Counted from the first letter of the stretch, positions 54,045-62,834 are shown. The stretch is 64,000 nt of DNA from Marinagarivorans cellulosilyticus (GCF_021655555.1 NZ_AP023086.1:2014685-2078684); one strand, 5' to 3'. Notes: generated from the letters alone by a model not told the origin. Program-made: numbers and translations.

Positions 54045-55286
54045 ATGTTGGCTTTAAAATACTTGTCTCATCGAAAATGCATAGCACTCTGTGCATACCT
54101 GTTACTGAGTGCGTGTACTGGTGACACTAGCCGTTCCTCCGTCGCGAGCAGTTTATCCATTGCAAGTTCTTCTGTTACAAATTCTTCATCTGCCAGCAGC
54201 GGTGATATGACTGGTGGCGCCGCTTATCAAGGTGCCGATGGCATAAAAGGTGGGCATTTGTATGCTCAGTTTTGGGCGAGCGAAACGGGTTTTACACTTA
54301 ATAACAGCGAGCTTGTCGACCAGGCTCAACTTGATGTTATTGCACAAAAGCCCCTGTTTTTTGCCTGTAGCCACTGCCACGGCTGGGATCAGCTTGGCCA
54401 AATGGGCGGTAACAGTAACTTAGCGCCTAACGCGGATAGGCCGCGAGTTGCCGATATTGACCTTGCATTATTAGCCGAAATATCGAGCCCACAAGCGCTG
54501 TTTAATCGCGTAAAAGATGGAACAAATCGCCGTTCCATTGACGATACGCTTGCCGATTACGAGCCGTCAAATAACGCTGCAGTTGGCGACGCCATGCCTG
54601 CCTATAGCGACATTCTTACCGATGCCCAAATCTGGGATATTGTTAAATTTTTGAAAGAAGAAGCTTTAGATACCACAGCGCTTTATGACCTAATCCTTAT
54701 TGGTGGCCAGTACCCGCGCGGGCGCGGGTTTTCTAACTTGGGTGTTGATGGCAGCGATGTTGCGGGTAAAGAACTATTTGCAAGTGCATGTGCTGATTGT
54801 CATGGGGTTGATGGTACGGCTGTTTTGCTTGCCGGCGGTAATTTCACTGTAGGTAAGTACATGCGTAACAAACCTTTTATTGGCCAGCATAAAGCCAAAT
54901 TTGGTAACTTGGGAAGTGCGATGGGGCCAGTGCTAAAAGGTGCTAACTTGGGCGATATTCAGGATTTGTTTGCGGCCATGCGTGATAAAAATGCGTTCCC
55001 TGATGTAAAGCCCGAACCTGAACTCGAACCAGAGCCTGAACCAGAACCAGAACCCCAGCCAGAGCCAATAGACGGGTTGTTACAATTTCTTCGGCACTGC
55101 TCAAGTTGCCATACCGGTAATGGAGAAGGCGTGCAACGCTTTGGCGATGTTACCGGCGCTAGTGCTGAGTTAATCAATTTTAAAATTCAGACGGTACCCA
55201 CGATGGCCCATCTAAAACCTGACGATTTGGCTCAGTTTGCGACGCTTGAAGAGATTGATGCGATTGCTGAATTTTTAAGGCGCTGA
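54045..55286 (+). CDS. Trihaem c-type cytochrome lipoprotein
   Basis: About 413 residues from ATG 54045, chosen because GGAG sits 6 bases upstream. The lipoprotein signal ends LLLSAC, then a Ser-rich linker. Three c-type haem motifs: CSHCH (Cys108-His112), CADCH (Cys249-His253) and CSSCH (Cys352-His356), each in its own cytochrome domain; the second and third are joined by an acidic (EP)n linker (about 323-343) that probably acts as a rigid spacer. The first domain has an unusual extended insert (MGGNSNLAPNADRPRVADID). As a surface-anchored electron carrier it is the natural partner of the cytochrome-containing proteins upstream. Confidence 0.9.
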   Translation: MLALKYLSHRKCIALCAYLLLSACTGDTSRSSVASSLSIASSSVTNSSSASSGDMTGGAAYQGADGIKGGHLYAQFWASETGFTLNNSELVDQAQLDVIAQKPLFFACSHCHGWDQLGQMGGNSNLAPNADRPRVADIDLALLAEISSPQALFNRVKDGTNRRSIDDTLADYEPSNNAAVGDAMPAYSDILTDAQIWDIVKFLKEEALDTTALYDLILIGGQYPRGRGFSNLGVDGSDVAGKELFASACADCHGVDGTAVLLAGGNFTVGKYMRNKPFIGQHKAKFGNLGSAMGPVLKGANLGDIQDLFAAMRDKNAFPDVKPEPELEPEPEPEPEPQPEPIDGLLQFLRHCSSCHTGNGEGVQRFGDVTGASAELINFKIQTVPTMAHLKPDDLAQFATLEEIDAIAEFLRR

Positions 55287-55479
55287 TTATTGAGGTGCTG
55301 ATCATTGAAGTGCCTTGGTGGGCGTTGTTGTCTCGCGCCTAAAACCCAGCAGTGATCGTTGATACAGGGCCGGCAATAATAAAATTTTCACGATAGTCGG
55401 TTTTTTTGTCGAGCTGAAGTTACCGAAGAGTGTACGCTTTGAGCAACGAAGATAAGGAAATCGAAATCAAGCGGTGGTG
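55287..55479. other. Intergenic DNA before element B3, possible decayed family A copy
   Basis: Around 55385-55420 ATTTTCACGATAGTCGGTTTT weakly resembles the family A start (ATTTTCNCGATAGCCG). No gene. Confidence 0.3.
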
Positions 55480-55556
55480 GTTAAACCTAAAAACCGCAGT
55501 TGAGCATCAAAGCCTACGCATCTTTTTGGCTCTAAACGGCGGTTTTTAGGTTTAAC
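55480..55556 (+). repeat. Family B element, short copy B3 with perfect 18-bp termini
   Basis: GTTAAACCTAAAAACCGC (55480-55497) is perfectly complementary to 55539-55556. Only 41 bases lie between, so it is an internally deleted version of B1 and B2 that kept intact ends. Confidence 0.75.
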
Positions 55557-56033
55557 ACTGTTGGGCTTTGTAGCGCGAAGTTGGCTTTAGGCGCTCACCT
55601 ATCTTAGCGATATCTTCTGCCGGAAGTGCGCTTACGATCAAGGTTATTCGTATTACAAAATAACGCAATAAAACCCCTTGTATTGCCCCAGTAGGGCTGC
55701 CTTTTTGAGCGGACCCACCCCCAAATAAAGCCCCTTTACTTTGTTTTTAGGCCCATTGGGCCGTCACGCTTGGCTTTTCAGTGTTGATGTCAATCACAGT
55801 TCTTACATTCTCTTAGAAATCAAATCGCCGGTGTATTGCTGTGCCTGCACCTCGCAACCTCAGGCGTTATGCGGGTGCTAGAGGCAACCTCTTTTTGGGG
55901 CTTATAGCATCCTTATTATCCGGGTTGTTCACATTGTTATTCAGGGAGAGCATTTTTTCCGTTAGATATATCTTAAAAAAACATTATGCCCTAGGGGCCC
56001 TTTGTGATTCGGATTGATTTTAAGGGCCACCTA
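55557..56033. other. Intergenic region upstream of the duplicated malectin gene
   Basis: No supported gene. It holds a short stretch with AATAAAGCCCCTTTA (near 55734) and presumably the promoter of 56133. Confidence 0.35.
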
Positions 56034-56067
56034 GAAAGACAAATGTAAACGTATACATCTGTCTTTC
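56034..56067. promoter_or_regulatory. Palindromic operator-like site, LacI-type centre
   Basis: GAAAGACAAATGTA (56034-56047) pairs with TACATCTGTCTTTC (56054-56067) with one mismatch; the core ATGTAAACGTATACAT has the central CG and TGTAAACG half typical of LacI-family operators. It is 66 bases before the start at 56133. It might alternatively be a hairpin. Confidence 0.5.
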
Positions 56068-56132
56068 TGCATATTTGAAACATTTTAGAGCTGTACCTCA
56101 GACAACCCCATAGCTTGATCGGAGATAATTAA

Positions 56133-57002
56133 ATGATAAATAGTAAAGCGAGGCGCATAGCAGGATGTTTTATGCTCGCCGGAACCGCCGGCGTGCTGAG
56201 TGCCTGCGACGGCGGTGTTGCCAGTAGCTCGAGTACTCCTGCGAATACAGCAAGCAGCAGCCCTGTGATTCCGCCGGTATCAAGCGCCCAAACAGTATCC
56301 AGTGCGCCTGTCGCATCAAGCAGTGCGCCTAGCGTTCCAGTATTTAATCCTCCGCCTGAAGAAGTTGCTGGCCCGCCAACCCTTACAATGGCGATTAATG
56401 CCGGTGGTGGAGCTGCAACCCTTGATGGTATTCAATACCAAGCCGATGCTTATTTTACGGGTGGTTTGACCTATACCGGTAATGTCGATATTGCCGGTAC
56501 TAACGAGGACGACGTATACCTTAGCGAGCGTTACGATAGCTCGAGCTATGCTATTCCAGTGGCTAATGGTAACTACGAGGTTCACTTTAACTTTAGCGAA
56601 ACCTATCACGAAGGTGAGGGTTTACGTGTTTTCAACGTAATGGTTGAAAACGAGATGATGTTGAGTAATGTCGATATCTACAAGACGGCGGGCTTCAATG
56701 CCGCGCTTACAGAAAAAGTTAGCAATATTTCCGTTAACGACGGCACTGTTTTGGATAATTCGATGACGACCATTTCGACCGAGTCTGCTGATGGGCGACA
56801 CAAAACGGCCGATTTTGAACTCAACGGGGTATTCCACGCGGTTACTGGTTGTGGTGGCCGCATTAAAACAGGTAACGGCGATTTTATTGATGTTAATGAT
56901 TACGCCTCTAATATTTATAACACGATGCTTCGCAGTTTTGGCGCCAGTGGCGGTAATTTAGTGGGTGACGGTAGAGGTGATTTAAGCTCTATAAAGGCGT
57001 AA
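56133..57002 (+). CDS. In-frame fusion remnant: malectin-like lipoprotein joined to a DUF1552-type C-terminus
   Basis: A 289-residue frame. Residues 1-200 duplicate the start of the 47968 protein (lipoprotein signal ending VLSAC, Ser/Pro linker, malectin-like module with AINAGGGAATLDGIQYQADA), and the upstream 30 bases with CCCATAG...GATCGGAG are also duplicated. After DDGTV-like SVNDGTV the sequence switches to LDNSMTTISTESADGRHK... GCGGRIKTGNGDF... NIYNTMLRSFGA, which fits the C-terminal end of DUF1552 proteins. The haem and DUF1592 parts and most of DUF1552 are missing. It is best read as a second cytochrome/DUF1552 operon collapsed by an in-frame deletion of more than 3 kb. A good ribosome binding site and terminator remain, so a secreted sugar-binding lipoprotein could still be made. 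Confidence 0.75.
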   Translation: MINSKARRIAGCFMLAGTAGVLSACDGGVASSSSTPANTASSSPVIPPVSSAQTVSSAPVASSSAPSVPVFNPPPEEVAGPPTLTMAINAGGGAATLDGIQYQADAYFTGGLTYTGNVDIAGTNEDDVYLSERYDSSSYAIPVANGNYEVHFNFSETYHEGEGLRVFNVMVENEMMLSNVDIYKTAGFNAALTEKVSNISVNDGTVLDNSMTTISTESADGRHKTADFELNGVFHAVTGCGGRIKTGNGDFIDVNDYASNIYNTMLRSFGASGGNLVGDGRGDLSSIKA

Positions 57003-57039
57003 GCGCTTGGTTCGCTTTTGAATTGTTAATGGATATGTA

Positions 57040-57078
57040 GCCACTCACATACGAGGGAAATGTGAGTGGCTTTTTTTT
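57040..57078 (+). terminator. Intrinsic terminator after the fusion gene
   Basis: GCCACTCACAT (57040-57050) pairs with ATGTGAGTGGC (57060-57070), followed by eight T. Confidence 0.95.
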
Positions 57079-57183
57079 ACCTGAGAAAAGCGCTCGATAA
57101 ATAGCCCTAGGCGGCGATTCTTATTGCTGTGCGAGTTGTTAATTTCAGACGTTAATACGGGAAGAACGTAAACTAGGGGGAGG

Positions 57184-57209
57184 AAAAAAGTGCCCTAAAA
57201 ATAGGGCAC
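57184..57209 (-). terminator. Second minus-strand terminator, 150 bases beyond the first
   Basis: GTGCCCTA (57190-57197) and TAGGGCAC (57202-57209) form a perfect 8-bp stem; on the minus strand TTTTTT follows. Since the 57414 gene has its own terminator at 57363-57403, this one may end a short separate transcript. Confidence 0.7.
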
Positions 57210-57362
57210 AAGAGGTGAGGGACACCTACAAAAAAGTCTACGTTGTTAGGGTACGGTTTGATGAGCTTTGTCGCTTCCCGCTTTTTTGCGGTTATACTCT
57301 GAATAATAATTTTTTGGTGTGTTTGTTAAGTAATTATCGAGCACTTCACAAAACAATAGGGT

Positions 57363-57403
57363 ACCACTAAAAATGGCCCTGAATTAGGACCATTTTTAGT
57401 GGT
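57363..57403 (-). terminator. Terminator of the first Sde182-type gene
   Basis: ACCACTAAAAATGG (57363-57376) pairs with CCATTTTTAGTGGT (57390-57403), with an inner CCT/AGG pair. It lies 10 bases past the stop at 57414. Confidence 0.85.
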
Positions 57404-57413
57404 TTAATAAATA

Positions 57414-58835
57414 TTATTGAACATTAAAAATAATCCGGCGATATGCATATAAGTTGGGGGTGCTGGAATCCTTCAATGTTAAAATAACGTGAATGTTTTC
57501 TCCATTTGCATCGCTAGGTATTTGCACCGATGTTTTCATGGATGTATTGTTACTGAACTTTACACTGCCTTTGTAAGAGCTGGCGTCACTGTAAAATTCC
57601 CAATGGTAGTTTAGGTTGTCGTCATCTGGGTCGCTTGAGCCGCTTGCGTTTAATATTACGCTGGCGCCTGCATGGGTATTAATGTAAAGCACTTGCTTGC
57701 TAGTGCTGTTATTAACAACGGCAATAGGGGGATGGTTGGCGTTGGCGTAATCGCTATTAATGCTCCAATCCATACGTGCTTCAAAGTCGTTATTGTAACC
57801 ATCGGCCCATTTTCTGGCGCCGCTATTGCTGTAGTTGCCGTACATTAAATATGGATCGTATTTGGCATCCTCGCCCTCCATGCAGCGCATGCCTCGGATA
57901 CCTATTTGTTTTTGCGTATCGAAGCGCCCACCCCAACTGCCGTGCCCCACCATTTCTGGGTCGTTAAGACCATTGGGCACAAGGTATAAAAACGCGGGCG
58001 TGTCGCCTTCGGGCGAATAAATAGCGCTAGGGAATACTGCGCCTAATGGACCGTGGCTTTGAACATGGGTTTGCCACCAAGGATTATTTTTGTCGTGTTG
58101 CCAGTCGTACACTTTTGTGGCGCGAATATAGAAAAGGTTGGGGAATGTTTTTGCGAGCCAAGTGCCGGCGTTATCTTGGCCTAAAACATCATAAACGCGT
58201 AGTTTACTTAAAAATTTATTTAATTCGGCTTCCGTGCGAGTGTTTTGTACTTTCCAAACCGCTTGGGCAATCGTATTGCAACCGCCCCAGCAGGTTGCCC
58301 ATACCGGGCGAGGGTCGTCCTTATCGACAGCTTTAATAATGAGTTCAGATCCTGGGCTGTCTTTACCTTCGCCTACGTCGTCCATGCCATAACCTGTTTG
58401 CCCCATCACCGAGATGGATTTTAAATAGGCGTGCGAGGGGAAACCCTCGGCATGTTTTTGTAAATTAGGCAGTACTTGGCCGTAGGCATCGACGATTTTA
58501 TCGAGCATTCGGGTGTCGCTTTGAGATTTTTTCCAGCAGCCAGTGGAAACAATTAAACCTTCGATATCAAATTCATTGGCCATAACCAGTTGGCGAACCA
58601 TTGATTGTTCGTCATCGGGATCTGCGCCTAAATCTGTGGTGTTGATAATGCGTGGTTTGCTGTTGTAATTTTGGCTGCTTTTTGTGGTTGTAATATTGGC
58701 TGAGGGTGTGTGCTCGGCGGATGCGTTGGTGGTGGTTTGCATTGCAGAGCATGCACCTAAAGAGGCCGTAAATAAGCTGACCATTATGGAGGGTTTAATA
58801 AGGCTTAATAGTGAAGTATTGGTGGTGTTTAACAC
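57414..58835 (-). CDS. Sde182-family lipoprotein (nucleoside-hydrolase-like plus C-terminal domain)
   Basis: A 473-residue lipoprotein, GTG start with GGAGAG 4-6 bases upstream; signal ending SLGAC. Residues about 60-330 match the nucleoside-hydrolase-like (DUF1593) domain: IINTTDLGADPDDEQSMVRQL, VWATCWGGCNTIAQAVWKV, and residues about 380-473 match the Sde182-type C-terminal Ig-like domain (ASGSSDPDDDNLNYHWEFY). The Asp-rich DLGADPDDEQS is where nucleoside hydrolases bind Ca2+ and substrate. The Saccharophagus namesake is described as cellulose-binding; the reaction is not certain. Its paralogue is next door (59003), on the same strand. Confidence 0.9.
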   Translation of the reverse strand: MLNTTNTSLLSLIKPSIMVSLFTASLGACSAMQTTTNASAEHTPSANITTTKSSQNYNSKPRIINTTDLGADPDDEQSMVRQLVMANEFDIEGLIVSTGCWKKSQSDTRMLDKIVDAYGQVLPNLQKHAEGFPSHAYLKSISVMGQTGYGMDDVGEGKDSPGSELIIKAVDKDDPRPVWATCWGGCNTIAQAVWKVQNTRTEAELNKFLSKLRVYDVLGQDNAGTWLAKTFPNLFYIRATKVYDWQHDKNNPWWQTHVQSHGPLGAVFPSAIYSPEGDTPAFLYLVPNGLNDPEMVGHGSWGGRFDTQKQIGIRGMRCMEGEDAKYDPYLMYGNYSNSGARKWADGYNNDFEARMDWSINSDYANANHPPIAVVNNSTSKQVLYINTHAGASVILNASGSSDPDDDNLNYHWEFYSDASSYKGSVKFSNNTSMKTSVQIPSDANGENIHVILTLKDSSTPNLYAYRRIIFNVQ

Positions 58836-58952
58836 TTTCTCTCCGGTCTTGCGGCGGTGAATTAGGGTGTTATTTCGGGATTATTAAATTACTGTGGCTC
58901 AACCATTACCTGATATGCGCTGCGGCTTGATAAGAGTATGGCTTGTGCAACG

Positions 58953-58984
58953 AAAAGGGGGGCTATTAATAGCCCCCTTTTTTT
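58953..58984. terminator. Bidirectional terminator between the two Sde182 genes
   Basis: GGGGGCTATT pairs with AATAGCCCCC (58958-58977), with A and T tracts at the two ends. It serves the minus-strand 59003 gene. Confidence 0.9.
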
Positions 58985-59002
58985 GCGAACGTTTAAGTTC
59001 TG

Positions 59003-61048
59003 TTATTTAACATTAAGTACCACACGGCGATAAGCCGTTAAGCTCGGTGAGCCATTATCTTTAAGGGTAAGGATAATATGAATGCTCTTACCGCGCGCAT
59101 CAGATGGAACCTGTACGCTGGCTATTGATGTGCCGCTAATGGAAACAGAACCCCCGTAAGAGCTTGGGTCTTTGTAAAACTCCCACTTGTAATTGAGATT
59201 GTTGCCATCTGGGTCACGAGAGGCTGACGCATCTAGCGCCACGGTAGAACCCGCCTGAACATCCATGGTCATCACTGCCATTTTTTCTTGGCCGTTAAGC
59301 ACAATAATGGGGTGGTGATTGACCGCGTTGTAGTTGCTGGTGGTGCTCCACTGCATACGCGCTAGGAAGTCGTTGTTGTAGCCATCGCTCCATCTTTTGA
59401 TCGAGTTGTCTGCGTCGCCGTGCATGTAGTGCGTGTTGTAGGCGCCGCTGTTCATGCAGCTCATGCCCTTAATGTTGGCCGACTTGGTGGCATTAAAGCG
59501 CCCGCCCCAGCCGCCTTGAGTAATTTCGTCAGGATCGTTTAAGCCTGGTTGCACCACATGCATGAACGCTGGGGTATCGCCCTCTGGTGCATACTTAGTA
59601 TCGGGGAATTTTTGCCCCAATGGCCCAAGAGATTGAATTTGTTTGTAGTAAGTACCATTCTTTTCAGGTTGCCAGTTGTAAACGTTACGTGTGCGTATGT
59701 ACATCAAGTTGGGGAAGGTTTTGGCCAGCCAGTTACCGGCTTCGTCTTGACCCAAAACATCATATACGCGCAGTTTGCTAATAAACTTATCGAGTTCGGC
59801 TTTCGAGCGAGTGTTTTGCACTTTCCAAACGGCTTGAGCAATGGTGTTACAGCCACCCCAACAGGTAGCCCAAACTGGGCGAGGGTCGTCTTTATCGACG
59901 GCTTCGATAATAAGGTTAGAGCCTTCACTGTCTTTACCGGCGCCGACATCACCCATGGCATAACCCCTTTGGCCGTATACCGATATGGACCTTAAATACT
60001 CGGGTGTTGGAAAGTCGCCATGCACTTTTAGGTTGCTATACGATTGCTCGTAGGCCTTAAGAATGTTGTCGAGCAGTGAAAAGCCAGAGCTGTTTTGGGC
60101 TTTTCGCCAGCAGCCGGTGGTAACAATAAGGCCTTCAATATCGACGGTATCGGCCATTACCAGCTGACGGATTAATGATTGCTCGTCGTCAGGGTCTGCG
60201 ACTAAGTCTGTGGTATTGATAAGGCGATGTTTGTAAGTGGTGCCACTTGGGTTGCCGGTAGAAGAATTGCTTGCCGAGCTTACGGACGAACTCATAGCAA
60301 TACTGCTGGAAGAGCTACCTTCTTGACCGAAGGCAAAGCCACCGCCTTCAAGCCGGAAGGAATCAAGCTTGGCGCCATCTTCGCGGCGTTGAATTTTAAG
60401 TGTGTAAGCCAGCCCTGGCGTTAAGCCATCCCACGTTGCGATTTCCAGCTCTTCATAACCGGCTGTTGAAACGTTGTTTTGCGCTGCCCAAGTGGCATCT
60501 TTGCCTTCTAGCTTGTAAAAGAAGCTATCGTTGGTGGCATCGAAAAAATTCACGGTAGCATAAAGCGTCGCGGACGATGCTGCGGCAACGATAGAGTAAA
60601 AAAGCTGGCCTGCGCCGTTATCTAAGGCTTCTGTGCTTTGGTCGCCGGTGCCCGGCCATACCATAATGGTTCGGCCATTGTCACTCTGAGATTCAAAAGG
60701 CTGTACCTGAGAGGCTGCGTCGTAATCCTCGGCTTCAATGGTGGTAAGCAGTGCGGTGTTATCCGGTATTGATGACATCGTGCTGGAAGATACTGAGCTT
60801 GAAATGGCGGCGCTTGAGGCGACGGAGCTTACTGCCATCGCTGAGCTTGATGGCGCAACGCTAGAGGTTGCCTCGCTCGATTGCACGGTGTCACTAGAGG
60901 CGGCTAGGCTTGCGGATGATTCGTTTGCGCTAAGGCTAGACGAGCCTGTTGTGTCCCCAGCGCATGCGCTAAGCGCCGCAACAATCAGCCCGAGTGTGAT
61001 GGTGCGCGGGATGCGCGTAATGCGATGTTGGTGCGTAGAATCAAACAT
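59003..61048 (-). CDS. Modular Sde182-family lipoprotein with CBM6-like module
   Basis: A 681-residue lipoprotein; GGAG 7 bases before ATG; signal ending LSAC. Long Ser/Thr-rich linkers flank a CBM6-like module (about 100-240, TIEAEDYDAASQVQPFESQSD... LDSFRLEGG). The C-terminal ~410 residues are the Sde182 pair: nucleoside-hydrolase-like domain (LINTTDLVADPDDEQSLIRQL, VWATCWGGCNTIAQAVWKV) and Ig-like C-terminal domain (DASASRDPDGNNLNYKWEFY). Compared with the neighbour at 57414 it is closely similar over the shared part but carries the extra N-terminal module, so one gene was duplicated and then gained or lost the CBM. VADPDD replaces GADPDD. Confidence 0.92.
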   Translation of the reverse strand: MFDSTHQHRITRIPRTITLGLIVAALSACAGDTTGSSSLSANESSASLAASSDTVQSSEATSSVAPSSSAMAVSSVASSAAISSSVSSSTMSSIPDNTALLTTIEAEDYDAASQVQPFESQSDNGRTIMVWPGTGDQSTEALDNGAGQLFYSIVAAASSATLYATVNFFDATNDSFFYKLEGKDATWAAQNNVSTAGYEELEIATWDGLTPGLAYTLKIQRREDGAKLDSFRLEGGGFAFGQEGSSSSSIAMSSSVSSASNSSTGNPSGTTYKHRLINTTDLVADPDDEQSLIRQLVMADTVDIEGLIVTTGCWRKAQNSSGFSLLDNILKAYEQSYSNLKVHGDFPTPEYLRSISVYGQRGYAMGDVGAGKDSEGSNLIIEAVDKDDPRPVWATCWGGCNTIAQAVWKVQNTRSKAELDKFISKLRVYDVLGQDEAGNWLAKTFPNLMYIRTRNVYNWQPEKNGTYYKQIQSLGPLGQKFPDTKYAPEGDTPAFMHVVQPGLNDPDEITQGGWGGRFNATKSANIKGMSCMNSGAYNTHYMHGDADNSIKRWSDGYNNDFLARMQWSTTSNYNAVNHHPIIVLNGQEKMAVMTMDVQAGSTVALDASASRDPDGNNLNYKWEFYKDPSSYGGSVSISGTSIASVQVPSDARGKSIHIILTLKDNGSPSLTAYRRVVLNVK

Positions 61049-61352
61049 AGTTTTCTCCAGATTCGCAGGCGTAAAGTTAACGGTTGCAACGTTTATTGCG
61101 GGTTGCCTTAAGTTGCGGCGGGTAAGCGCTAAATTGCGAGGTTGCGCCCTAACAGGGGGGGCATTACCTGCTACGGTAAGTACCTGCCGTGTTCGACGGA
61201 GTAGCGGATGCGCCGCCGCACTAGCTTAGTGTTGTCGTTAGCTGGTGACTGCCTGCTTTGCGGAAAAAAGCGCCTGAATCGTAGGCTTTTGCTGGCTTTA
61301 GTGTGTAACTTGTAAGTCAGTCACGAAATTGCGGGGCACCTTGCTGGGCTGC
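61049..61352. other. Intergenic region between Sde182 and AraC genes
   Basis: No gene seen. Presumed promoter of the 59003 gene on the minus strand; no operator recognised. Confidence 0.35.
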
Positions 61353-62204
61353 TTAACGGTGGTGTTTTCGGTAGGCGCGCGGTGAGCAACTAAAGGCATG
61401 ATTGAACACATCATTAAATCGGCTGATGGATTGAAAGCCCGACTTTAATGCAATTTCGGTAATGGCATCATCTGTGGTGGTTAATAACCGTTGAGCATGA
61501 GATAACCGGTGCTGTGTTAGGTAATGAATTAGCGTTGTGCCAAAGCTTTTTTGGAATAAGTTCATCGCATAGTTGGGGTGCAGGCCCACGAGTTCGGCGA
61601 CGTCTTGTACGGTAATTTTTTGCGTGTAGTTTTGTGCAATGAAGCACGCCATTTTTTCAACGCGACTTAAGCCGGAATCAGAAATACCTGCAAGCCCCTG
61701 TGTGCTGCCTTCTTCATAGTAATTGGCCGCTAAGCGGGTTAAGCGAGCTTGCATCTCCAAGAGTACGGGCTGTTCCGCCAGTTGCGAATGTTGAGCTAAG
61801 TCAGAAACCCAGTTTTCCATGAGTTGGATATCTTTGCTGGCCTTATGAGGCTGCGACTCACTCAATAATTGCCCTTGCATTAAGGCTTGAACAAAGCTAT
61901 CTGGCAGCCGCCACTGTAAAAAGTGCTGCAATGGTATGGTGGCGACTAAGTAGGGTACGTCGTTTTCGTAACCAATAATTTGGTGGGGAATGGCAGCCCA
62001 AAAAAGGCTAAGCCTTCCGGCGCTTACTGTGGTTTTTTTCCCCCCTAGCATGTAGGTAACAGACCCAGCTGGGAGTAGGTTAATTTCTATCTCGTTGTGG
62101 TGGTCTGGGCGAGGCATAATAGTAGGTTGCCAATTTACACACGTTAAGCCGTAAGGTTCAAAGTGAGGGCGACCGGGGTCAAAGGATACGCTGAGATTAT
62201 TCAT
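61353..62204 (-). CDS. AraC-family transcriptional regulator with cupin-type sensor domain
   Basis: A 283-residue regulator. The N-terminal ~110 residues form an AraC/RhaR-type cupin (PDHHNEIEINLLPAGSVTYMLGG), which senses a sugar; the C-terminal ~100 residues have the two helix-turn-helix motifs and the AraC signature (ITVQDVAELVGLHPNYAMNLFQKSFG, ITEIALKSGFQSISRFNDVFNHAFSCSPRAYR). It lies directly upstream of, and on the same strand as, the Sde182 genes and probably controls them in response to a sugar signal (inference). Confidence 0.93.
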   Translation of the reverse strand: MNNLSVSFDPGRPHFEPYGLTCVNWQPTIMPRPDHHNEIEINLLPAGSVTYMLGGKKTTVSAGRLSLFWAAIPHQIIGYENDVPYLVATIPLQHFLQWRLPDSFVQALMQGQLLSESQPHKASKDIQLMENWVSDLAQHSQLAEQPVLLEMQARLTRLAANYYEEGSTQGLAGISDSGLSRVEKMACFIAQNYTQKITVQDVAELVGLHPNYAMNLFQKSFGTTLIHYLTQHRLSHAQRLLTTTDDAITEIALKSGFQSISRFNDVFNHAFSCSPRAYRKHHR

Positions 62205-62434
62205 TATTAACTAAACCAACTGTAAAAAGTGAATGCTGTGCGTATTGTTGTTAAACAGATACCGACAAGCTGCTCAGCTAATAGTAGGTTAAAAATCAAT
62301 CATTTTTAAGATAAAATTGGTCAAAAAGGGTGATGGGATTCGCACCTTTTTGGCTTTACCTCAAATGTGTTGATTGGTATTACCTTTAATCCAAGAAATT
62401 TCACTTAAGAGCGGTCGATACTATTAAATGCTAG

Positions 62435-62791
62435 CTATTGCTCGGGTCTTCGCCAGATATAAATTGAAACGATACTACCTATAATTGCGAGCATTACCAC
62501 TAAATAAAGCTTCTTTATTAATAGCATCGAAATAATCATGCCTGCCCATATACTAACGATAGCACGCAATTTTACAGTGCGAGGTATCGTTTTTTGGCCT
62601 GACCACTGTTGCACTAGCGGCCCGAGAATACGGTGATTAAACAGCCAGGTACGGCACCGTGGTGATGATTGGCTAAAGCACCAAGCGGCGACCAGTAAAA
62701 ACGGTACGGTTGGTAGAAGGGGTAAAAAGATGCCGATAACGGCAAGCACAACGGTCAGCCAGCCAATAGTCATTAAGAATATATTTCGCAT
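62435..62791 (-). CDS. DUF454 (YbaN-type) inner-membrane protein
   Basis: A 118-residue protein with four hydrophobic segments. Family motif: GWLTVVLAVIGIFLPLLPTVPFLLVAAWCFSQSS, followed by a WLFNHRILGPLV loop. Function is unknown. It is a single gene with no clear partner. Confidence 0.92.
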   Translation of the reverse strand: MRNIFLMTIGWLTVVLAVIGIFLPLLPTVPFLLVAAWCFSQSSPRCRTWLFNHRILGPLVQQWSGQKTIPRTVKLRAIVSIWAGMIISMLLIKKLYLVVMLAIIGSIVSIYIWRRPEQ

Positions 62792-62834
62792 AATGCCCGT
62801 GCTGTATTGGGTTTGTTAACTAAGCCTAGGTGGC

